Below the pieces are notes generated by a model. It was not told where the DNA came from. It made no database searches and worked only from the letters and a program-made list of their open reading frames with translations. Of a stretch of DNA of 64,000 nt, positions 55,389 to 61,891 are shown piece by piece (the stretch's first letter is position 1; the number at the start of each line of letters is the position of its first letter). This stretch comes from Halomonas denitrificans. GTDB lineage: Bacteria; Pseudomonadota; Gammaproteobacteria; Xanthomonadales; Wenzhouxiangellaceae. The stretch is taken from contig JAHVKF010000003.1 in assembly GCA_019800895.1 (NCBI GenBank), positions 930,001 through 994,000 on the forward strand. Reading direction: 5' to 3'. The translations under genes and the position numbers were made by a program.

Positions 55389-56312
55389 ATGTCCGAAACC
55401 TCCTCCGAAACCGACTCTGCAGAAGGTGCCAAGGACGGCGCCGACAGCGGTCCGGTCGCGCAGCGGCTCGACGGCCGCGCGGTGGCCGACCGGCTGATCG
55501 AGAACGTCGCCCAGGCGGTTCGCCAGTCGACCGGCAAGGGCCGGCGGCCGCCGGGCCTGGCCGTGGTCCTGGTCGGCGACGATCCCGCCTCCGACATCTA
55601 CGTCGGCAACAAGGTCAAGGCCTGCGAACGCGCCGGCCTGGTCTCGCGCGACTACCGCCTGCCGCACGGCACCGACCAGAACAGCCTGCTGGCCCTGATC
55701 GACGACCTGAACGACGACGACGAGGTCGACGGCATCCTGGTCCAGCTTCCGCTTCCCGCGCACATGGACGAGCTGGAGGTCACGCGACGGATCGACGCGG
55801 CCAAGGACGTCGACGGCTTCCATCCGTACAACGTCGGTCGGCTCGCCCTTCGTGACCCGGGCGTCCGGCCGTGCACGCCGCGCGGGGTGATGACGCTACT
55901 CAATCACTATCGCCTGTCGCCGAAAGGGCGTCATGCGGTCATGGTCGGCGCGAGCAACATCGTCGGCAGACCGTTGGCCCTGGAGCTGCTCCTGGCCGGC
56001 GCGACCACCAGTGTCGCGCACCGGTTCACGAACGACCTGGAGGGGCTGGTCAGGCAGGCGGACTACCTCTTCGTCGCGGTCGGCAAGCCCGGCATCGTCG
56101 ACGCGGACTGGATTCGCGAAGGTGCCGTCGTGATCGATATCGGAATCCATCGGGGCGACGACGGCAGACTGCGCGGCGATCTCGATTTCGAGCGAGCCGC
56201 GCAGCGAGCCAGCTGGATCACGCCCGTGCCCGGCGGGGTCGGTCCGATGACCGTGGCGACGCTGATGCAGAACACCGCCGAGGCCGCCGGCCTGGTGGTC
56301 CGCGCGCCATGA
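55389..56312 (+). CDS. folD: Methylenetetrahydrofolate dehydrogenase/cyclohydrolase FolD
   Basis: Interconverts methylene-, methenyl- and formyl-tetrahydrofolate. 307 residues, about 20 longer than usual because of an acidic N-terminal extension ([19 protein letters not shown]). Catalytic region [17 protein letters not shown] with the key Lys, [26 protein letters not shown], Rossmann motif [15 protein letters not shown] and the closing [19 protein letters not shown] later start is possible but no better ATG is seen. Confidence 0.96.
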   Translation: MSETSSETDSAEGAKDGADSGPVAQRLDGRAVADRLIENVAQAVRQSTGKGRRPPGLAVVLVGDDPASDIYVGNKVKACERAGLVSRDYRLPHGTDQNSLLALIDDLNDDDEVDGILVQLPLPAHMDELEVTRRIDAAKDVDGFHPYNVGRLALRDPGVRPCTPRGVMTLLNHYRLSPKGRHAVMVGASNIVGRPLALELLLAGATTSVAHRFTNDLEGLVRQADYLFVAVGKPGIVDADWIREGAVVIDIGIHRGDDGRLRGDLDFERAAQRASWITPVPGGVGPMTVATLMQNTAEAAGLVVRAP

Positions 56313-56330
56313 CGACCTCGTGAACACGCC

Positions 56331-57209
56331 ATGATTCGGTCGACTCCACGGACCGCGCCGGCGCGTGCTCCCGCGCTTCTCGCGCTGGCCCTGCTGCTGC
56401 CCGGTTGCGGCGCGTTGATCGACCGGGCCACCGACAGCTTCACCGCGGACCTCGAACGCGCAGTGGTCAACTACGACGAGCCCTCGGTCGTCGAGCGGGG
56501 CCTGCCGACGTTCCTGCTGATCCTCGAGGCGCGGGTGGAAGCCGATCCGCGGAATGCCGCGACCCGGTTGAGCGTGGCCGAACTGACCAGCACCTACGCC
56601 GGCCTGTTCGTCGAGGAGCCCGATCGACGGCGGCGGTTGACGGAGCGAGCCCTGCGGCACGCGCGCGCCGGGGCCTGCGAAGCGGTCCCCGGGCTGTGCG
56701 GCATCGACGACGGCGACTTCGAGGACTTCGAGCGCCGACTGGGGGAACTCTCGGACAAGGCCGTGGACGAAGCCTACGTGCTCGGCACGGTCTGGGCGTC
56801 GTGGATTGCGGCCTCGAGCGACGATTTCCGGGCGCTGGCCGACCTGCCGCGCGTCGAGGCGCTTCTGAGTTGGGTCGCCGAGCGGGACCCGGTGCACGAC
56901 GACGGGGCGGTCTGGTTGTATCTGGCGGTGCTGAATTCGCAGCGCCCTCCGGCGGCCGGCGGCCGGCCGGACCTGGCGCGCGAGCAGTTCGAGCGAGCGC
57001 GGCAGGTCTCCGAGGGCCGAAATCTCCTGATCCCGGTGCTGATGGCCGACGAGTACGCGCGCCTGGTGTTCGATCGGGACCTGTTCGTCGAGCTGCTGGA
57101 AGGGGTGCGCGCCGCGGACCCGGATCGAGAGGGCTATGTACTCGCCAATCGCATTGCCCTCGAACGCGCCGAACGGCTACTTGAACAAACGTCGAGAATT
57201 TTCGATTAA
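56331..57209 (+). CDS. TRAP transporter TatT component family lipoprotein
   Basis: 292 residues with a lipoprotein signal (LLALALLLPGCGAL, Cys about residue 25). The rest is helical, with tetratricopeptide-like repeats, and carries features of the TatT family, the TPR lipoproteins that associate with TRAP substrate-binding proteins in spirochaetes and some proteobacteria (AVVNYDEPSVVERGLPTFLLIL, LSVAELTSTYAGLFVEEP). It directly precedes dctP (5-bp gap), which supports the assignment. Probably an anchored periplasmic trimer delivering a hydrophobic ligand; this last is inference from the T. pallidum homologue. Confidence 0.85.
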   Translation: MIRSTPRTAPARAPALLALALLLPGCGALIDRATDSFTADLERAVVNYDEPSVVERGLPTFLLILEARVEADPRNAATRLSVAELTSTYAGLFVEEPDRRRRLTERALRHARAGACEAVPGLCGIDDGDFEDFERRLGELSDKAVDEAYVLGTVWASWIAASSDDFRALADLPRVEALLSWVAERDPVHDDGAVWLYLAVLNSQRPPAAGGRPDLAREQFERARQVSEGRNLLIPVLMADEYARLVFDRDLFVELLEGVRAADPDREGYVLANRIALERAERLLEQTSRIFD

Positions 57210-57213
57210 GACC

Positions 57214-58224
57214 ATGATTCGTTTTGCTATTTCAGCGGCTGCAGTCGCGTTTTTCTCGCTCCTGACCGGGCCGGCCTGGGCACAGCAGATCAAGATCGCC
57301 GCGCTGGCCCCCGCCGGCTCGAGCTGGATGGAGTCGCTGAAGGCCGCCGGCGACCGGATCGAGGAGGGCAGCGACGGGGCCGTCCGCATCCGCTTCTATC
57401 CCGGCGGCGTGATGGGGGATGCCGATACGGTGCTCCGCCGGATCCGGCTCGGTCAGCTGCACGGTGGGGTGTTCACGGTCGGCGAGCTGGCCGGCGTGGC
57501 GCCGGAATCGAACCTCTATTCGCTGCCGTTCCAGTTCCGCAACGCCGAGGAGCTGGCTGCATTGCGTGACGAGTTCGACCCGATCATCCTGGAGGCGCTC
57601 CACGAGGCCGGGATGATGGCGCCTGCAATCACCAACGGCGGCTTCGCCTACCTGTTCTCGCGTGAACCGATCCGGGCGCCGGAGGACGTGTCGACGGACC
57701 TGCGCGTCTGGATTCCGGAAGGCGATGCGCTGTCCCGGCGGACCCTGGCGAAGATCGGAGCCAGCGCGGTGCCGATGAGCATGGCCGAGGTCTACACCGG
57801 GTTGCAGACCGGAGCGCTCAACACCTTTGCCAGCACCGTGTCCGGCGCGATCATCCTGCAATGGCACACGAGGGCCGACTACATGCTCGACCTGCCGGTG
57901 CTGATGACCGCCGGAACGCTCGCCATCGACCGGCGCATGTTCGATCGGCTCGAGGCGGATCACCAGGCCCTGGTCCGGTCGGAATTCGCGGCGGCGCTGA
58001 GGAGCCAGCAAGCGGCCGTCGACGACGAGAACGCCAACGCACGGCAAGCGCTGATCGAGGAAGGCATCGAGATCGTCCAGCCCGACCCGGCTGCGGTCGC
58101 CGAATGGGCCCGACTGTCCAACGAAGTGCTCAACGAGATGCTGGAATCGGGCGAGTACGACGTGCCGGGCATCCGGCGCCTGCGCGAGCGCCTGGCGGAG
58201 CTCCGCGCCGACGACGCGCGATGA
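57214..58224 (+). CDS. dctP: TRAP transporter substrate-binding protein DctP
   Basis: 336 residues with a signal peptide (ISAAAVAFFSLLTGPAWAQ) and the DctP fold: IKIAALAPAGSSWMESLKAAGDRI, VRIRFYPGGVMGDADTVLRRI, LYSLPFQFRN, RVWIPEGDALSRRTLAKIGASAVPM and the ligand-contact region EVYTGLQTGALNTFAST. The start at ATG 57214 gives a proper signal peptide. The usual Arg that binds a carboxylate is not obvious in the RVWIPEGDA region beyond that Arg, so the ligand is unclear. Part of a tatT-dctP-dctQ-dctM operon. Confidence 0.92.
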   Translation: MIRFAISAAAVAFFSLLTGPAWAQQIKIAALAPAGSSWMESLKAAGDRIEEGSDGAVRIRFYPGGVMGDADTVLRRIRLGQLHGGVFTVGELAGVAPESNLYSLPFQFRNAEELAALRDEFDPIILEALHEAGMMAPAITNGGFAYLFSREPIRAPEDVSTDLRVWIPEGDALSRRTLAKIGASAVPMSMAEVYTGLQTGALNTFASTVSGAIILQWHTRADYMLDLPVLMTAGTLAIDRRMFDRLEADHQALVRSEFAAALRSQQAAVDDENANARQALIEEGIEIVQPDPAAVAEWARLSNEVLNEMLESGEYDVPGIRRLRERLAELRADDAR

Positions 58225-58826
58225 ACGATCGCGAGCCGGGCCGGGCGCCGGCTTCCGATCCCGCCGCGGCGCTGGGCCGCTGGCTCCGAGCGCTGGAACT
58301 GGGCGTGCTCTCGACCCTGTTCCTGGCGCTCATCCTCCTTGGCCTGACCCAGATCGCCCTTCGCAACCTGGCCGACAGCGCGCTGCCCTGGGCCGACCCG
58401 GCCATGCGTGCCGGCGTGCTGTGGCTGGCCATGCTGTCGGCGGCGCTGGCGGCCGGCGAGTCGCGTCATATCCGGATCGACGTGTTCAGCCGGTTCCTGC
58501 CCGAGGGCCTCCGCGACGGCGTCCAGCGCGCCCTGTTCCTGGCCACGGGCCTGCTGTGCGCCGGGATGACCTACCTGTCCCTCGAGACCGTCGCGCTGGA
58601 ACGCGAGTTCGGCGACCTGGCCTTCCTCGGCGTGCCCAGGTGGGTCGTGCTCGCGATCATTCCGGTCGGGTTCACGCTGATGGCGTGGCGGTTCATCCGG
58701 GTCGCGGTGCTCGGTGGCACCGAGCCGCGGCTCGAGGCCCTCGCTGCGGACGGCGGGGCAGTGGACGGAATCGCTGGAGATCGAAGTCGGGAATCGCGTG
58801 ACGGCGAAAGCGAGGTTGATCGATGA
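58221..58826 (+). CDS. dctQ: TRAP transporter small permease DctQ
   Basis: 201 residues with four membrane helices (LELGVLSTLFLALILLGLTQIAL, MRAGVLWLAMLSAALAAGES, ALFLATGLLCAGMTYL, WVVLAIIPVGFTLMAWRFI) and the conserved ESRHIRIDVFSRFLP loop of DctQ proteins. Overlaps dctP (ATGA) and dctM. The C-terminal ~25 residues are polar and unconserved. Confidence 0.92.
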   Translation: MNDREPGRAPASDPAAALGRWLRALELGVLSTLFLALILLGLTQIALRNLADSALPWADPAMRAGVLWLAMLSAALAAGESRHIRIDVFSRFLPEGLRDGVQRALFLATGLLCAGMTYLSLETVALEREFGDLAFLGVPRWVVLAIIPVGFTLMAWRFIRVAVLGGTEPRLEALAADGGAVDGIAGDRSRESRDGESEVDR

Positions 58827-60097
58827 TGATGGTCGTGCTGCTGGTCCTCGCCCTGTTCGGGCTGCCGCTGTTCGCGGTGATCGGACTGGCGGCCGTTCTC
58901 GGTTACTACGACGCCGGCGCGGACCCGGTCCTGGTGGCGCTGGAGTTCCAGCGCATCGGCGAACTGCCGGTCCTGGTCGCGCTGCCGCTGTTCACGTTCG
59001 CCGGCGTACTGCTCGCACGCTCGGAGACGCCGGCCCGGTTGGTCGACGTGACCCGGGCGCTGTTCGGCTGGCTGCCGGGCGGGCTTGCGATCCTGGGTCT
59101 GGGGCTGTTCGCGTTGATGACGGCATTCACCGGCGCCTCCGGAATCACCGTGGTGGCGCTGGGCTCGCTGATGCTGCCGGCCCTGTTGAAGGCCGGCTAT
59201 CCCGAGCGCTTCTCGATGGGCCTGGTGACCGCCGGCTCCAGTCAGGGGGTCCTGTTCGCGCCGTCGCTGCCGCTGATTCTCTACGCGGTGGTGGCCCAGC
59301 AGGTCGCACCGGGGCAGGGCATCCGGATCGAGGACCTGTTCCTGGCCGGCATCCTTCCGGGCCTGCTGATGCTGGCCCTGATGGCCGCCTGGGCGATGTG
59401 GGTCGGGCGGGGGCAGGCCGCGGACGAGACGCCGCGGCCGCCGATCGGCCGAAGCCTCCGGGCGGTTGCCTGGGAGTTGCCGCTGCCCTTCGTGGTGCTC
59501 GGCGGAATCTACGGCGGATGGCTGCTGGTCGTCGAAGCGGCGGTCGTGACCGCGGCCTGGGTGCTGGTGACCGTGGTGGTGATCCGTCGCGAGCTCGGCC
59601 TCGGCAAACTGGCGAAGGTCATCGCCGAGGCGATGATGCTGGTCGGGGCGATCCTGGTCGTGCTGGGCATGTCGATGGCATCGACCAACATCATGATCGA
59701 CACGCAGGTCCCGCAGCGCCTGTTCGAAGCCGTCGAGCCGTGGCTGACCAGCCCGTGGATGTTCCTGCTGGCGCTGAACGTGCTGCTGCTGGTCGTCGGC
59801 ATGATGCTGGATATCTTTGCCGCGCTCGTGATCATGGCGCCGCTGATCCTGCCGATCGCGCTGGCCTTCGGCGTCGATCCGGTCCATCTCGGCATCGTGT
59901 TCCTGGCCAACCTCCAGATCGGCTACTGCACGCCGCCGGTCGGCATCAACCTGTTCCTGGCATCGCACCGCTTCGACACCGACATCCTCACGGTGTATCG
60001 CTCCACGCTGCCGTTCCTGGGCTGGCTGTTGATCGCCTTGCTGATCATCACCTGGTGGCCGGCGCTGAGCCTCTGGTTGCCGGGACGAATGGGCTGA
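58823..60097 (+). CDS. dctM: TRAP transporter large permease DctM
   Basis: 424 residues with about 12 membrane segments. DctM signatures: LPLFTFAGVLLARSETPARLVDVTRALFG, MTAFTGASGITVVALGSLMLPALLKAGYPERFSMGLVTAGSSQGVLFAPSLPLI, and VFLANLQIGYCTPPVGINLFLASHRF near the end. Uses a sodium gradient in characterised relatives. Last gene of the TRAP operon. A second ATG three bases later is equally possible. Confidence 0.95.
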   Translation: MMMVVLLVLALFGLPLFAVIGLAAVLGYYDAGADPVLVALEFQRIGELPVLVALPLFTFAGVLLARSETPARLVDVTRALFGWLPGGLAILGLGLFALMTAFTGASGITVVALGSLMLPALLKAGYPERFSMGLVTAGSSQGVLFAPSLPLILYAVVAQQVAPGQGIRIEDLFLAGILPGLLMLALMAAWAMWVGRGQAADETPRPPIGRSLRAVAWELPLPFVVLGGIYGGWLLVVEAAVVTAAWVLVTVVVIRRELGLGKLAKVIAEAMMLVGAILVVLGMSMASTNIMIDTQVPQRLFEAVEPWLTSPWMFLLALNVLLLVVGMMLDIFAALVIMAPLILPIALAFGVDPVHLGIVFLANLQIGYCTPPVGINLFLASHRFDTDILTVYRSTLPFLGWLLIALLIITWWPALSLWLPGRMG

Positions 60098-60231
60098 GCG
60101 CTCGCACCGGTCGAACCACCCGTTGACGCTCCATCGACGCACCGGTCATCGCGCCACGAGACCGGCACGACGCAACGCCGGAGCGAACGTGTATTCTTTC
60201 GCCGGGCGGATTCCACTGGAGGAACGAGGGC

Positions 60232-60483
60232 ATGAGTGAACACGCGGTTCGGAGCGTACTGCGCATCATCGCGGTGACCACGGTACTGATCGGCGCCATC
60301 CTGACCACCGGGGCGGTGTTCGGCCTGATCGGGCTGGACTCCAGCGTGCGGGGCTACGGGGTCCATGGTCAGGGCATGCCGGCGCTGGCCCAGGCGCTGC
60401 TGTGGGGGCACAGCAGCATCATGCTCTGGGGGCTGCTGCTGTACGTGGCCAGTACGCCGATGGCGCGTCAGATCGTACGGTAG
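60232..60483 (+). CDS. Small two-helix membrane protein, unknown function
   Basis: 83 residues: VLRIIAVTTVLIGAILTTGAVFGLIGL and ALLWGHSSIMLWGLLLYVAST are membrane helices with a polar loop (DSSVRGYGVHGQGMPAL) between them. A good ribosome site (GGAGGAACGAGGGC) precedes the ATG, which supports it being real. No family recognised. It lies between the TRAP operon and a convergent thiolase gene. Confidence 0.65.
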   Translation: MSEHAVRSVLRIIAVTTVLIGAILTTGAVFGLIGLDSSVRGYGVHGQGMPALAQALLWGHSSIMLWGLLLYVASTPMARQIVR

Positions 60484-60492
60484 GAATCCGCC

Positions 60493-60518
60493 AACGGCCC
60501 CGCGCGGGCGGAGCCGTT
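60493..60518. terminator. Hairpin between convergent small-protein and thiolase genes
   Basis: AACGGC/GCCGTT and CCCGC/GCGGG pair with a CGGA bulge, 10 bp after the stop of the small membrane protein. There is no T-run on either strand, so termination is only suggested by position. Confidence 0.4.
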
Positions 60519-60561
60519 GAAGGTGTCGGGCCGCTGACCCGGATCGACCGGCCGGTCGCCC

Positions 60562-61845
60562 TCAATCGCGCTCGAGGATGGCGCTGACGCCCATTCCGCC
60601 GGCCGTGCAGACCGAGATGAGGCCGCGGCCCGAGCCTTTCTGCTCGAGCAGCTTGGCAAGCGTCGCGACGATTCGTGCGCCGGTGGCGGCGAACGGGTGA
60701 CCGACGGCGACGGATGAGCCCTTGACGTTCATCTTCGAGCGGTCGATCGAACCCAACGCGGCGTCGAGGCCGAGCCGATCGCGGCAGTAGTCTTCCGATT
60801 CCCAGGCCTTCAGCGTGCACAGCACCTGGGCTGCGAAGGCTTCGTGGATCTCGTAGAAGTCGAAGTCCTGGAGAGTCAGCCCGGCCTTCTGCAGCATTTC
60901 CGCAACCGCCACCGTCGGCGCCATCAACAGGCCCTCGTCGCCGACGAAGTCCACCGCTGCGGTGCGGCCCTGGGTGAGGTAGCAGGTGACCGGCAGGTCG
61001 TGCTTTCTCGCGTACTCCTCGCTGGTCAGAAGCACCGCGGCAGCGCCGTCGGTCAGCGTCGTGGAGTTGCCGGCGGTCAGGGTGCCGTTGCCGGATCGAT
61101 CGAACGCGGGTTTCAGCTTGCCGAGCGACTCCATGTCGCTGTCCGGCCGGATGTTGTTGTCGCGCAGCACGCCGGCATGCTCGACGACGAGGTCGTCGAA
61201 GAAGCCCTCGTTCCACGCCTCCGCGGCGTTGCGGTGGCTGGCCAGGGTCAGTTCGTCCTGCTCGCGCCGGCTGATCTGCCATTCCCTGGCCATCCGCTCG
61301 CAATGTTGCCCCATCGACAGGCCGGTGCGCGGCTCGCCGTTGGACGGCGGCTGCGGCGCGAGCTCGGCCGGCGAGAAGCCCTTGAAGACCGCCAGCTTGT
61401 CCTTGAAGCTCTTCGCGCGACCGAGCTTGACGAGTCGCTGGGCGAAGCGACGCTGGAACACGATGGGCGGATCCGAAGTGGTGTCGGTGCCGCCGACGAT
61501 GGCGCACTCGATCTGACCGGTGGCGATCTCCGCGCCGGCCATCAAGGCCGCCTGAAGGCTGGTTCCGCAGGCCTGCTGCATCGTGATGCCCGGCGTCAGA
61601 GGCGACAGGGACGTCGACAGGACCGCCTCGCGGGCGAGGTTCCAGTCCTTGGAATGGGTCGTCACCGCGCCGGCAACGACCTTGTCGATCTGCCGCCCGG
61701 CCAGTCCGAACCGGTCGACCACGCCCTGGATGGCGCGCGTCAGCATGTCCAGGTTGCTCTCGTCGGCATAGAAGGTGTTGGAGCGGCAGAACGGAATCCG
61801 GCTGCCGCCGATGACGGCGATACGTCGAATGGAACCGTCGGTCAT
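60562..61845 (-). CDS. fadI: Acetyl-CoA C-acyltransferase (thiolase), FadI-type
   Basis: Cleaves 3-ketoacyl-CoA in fatty acid beta-oxidation. 427 residues, the length of FadI rather than FadA. Nucleophile Cys in MQQACGTSLQAALM (near residue 92), His in FYEIHEAFAAQV and GHPFAATGARIVATL, second Cys in SVCTAGGMGVSAIL. Located immediately after (in transcription) a FadJ/FadB-type gene with 46 bp between, so the two form a beta-oxidation pair. Confidence 0.93.
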   Translation of the reverse strand: MTDGSIRRIAVIGGSRIPFCRSNTFYADESNLDMLTRAIQGVVDRFGLAGRQIDKVVAGAVTTHSKDWNLAREAVLSTSLSPLTPGITMQQACGTSLQAALMAGAEIATGQIECAIVGGTDTTSDPPIVFQRRFAQRLVKLGRAKSFKDKLAVFKGFSPAELAPQPPSNGEPRTGLSMGQHCERMAREWQISRREQDELTLASHRNAAEAWNEGFFDDLVVEHAGVLRDNNIRPDSDMESLGKLKPAFDRSGNGTLTAGNSTTLTDGAAAVLLTSEEYARKHDLPVTCYLTQGRTAAVDFVGDEGLLMAPTVAVAEMLQKAGLTLQDFDFYEIHEAFAAQVLCTLKAWESEDYCRDRLGLDAALGSIDRSKMNVKGSSVAVGHPFAATGARIVATLAKLLEQKGSGRGLISVCTAGGMGVSAILERD

Positions 61846-61891
61846 GGAAACGATCCTCGTGGAAATGGAGTGAGTTCAGGGGCGAGCGGCG

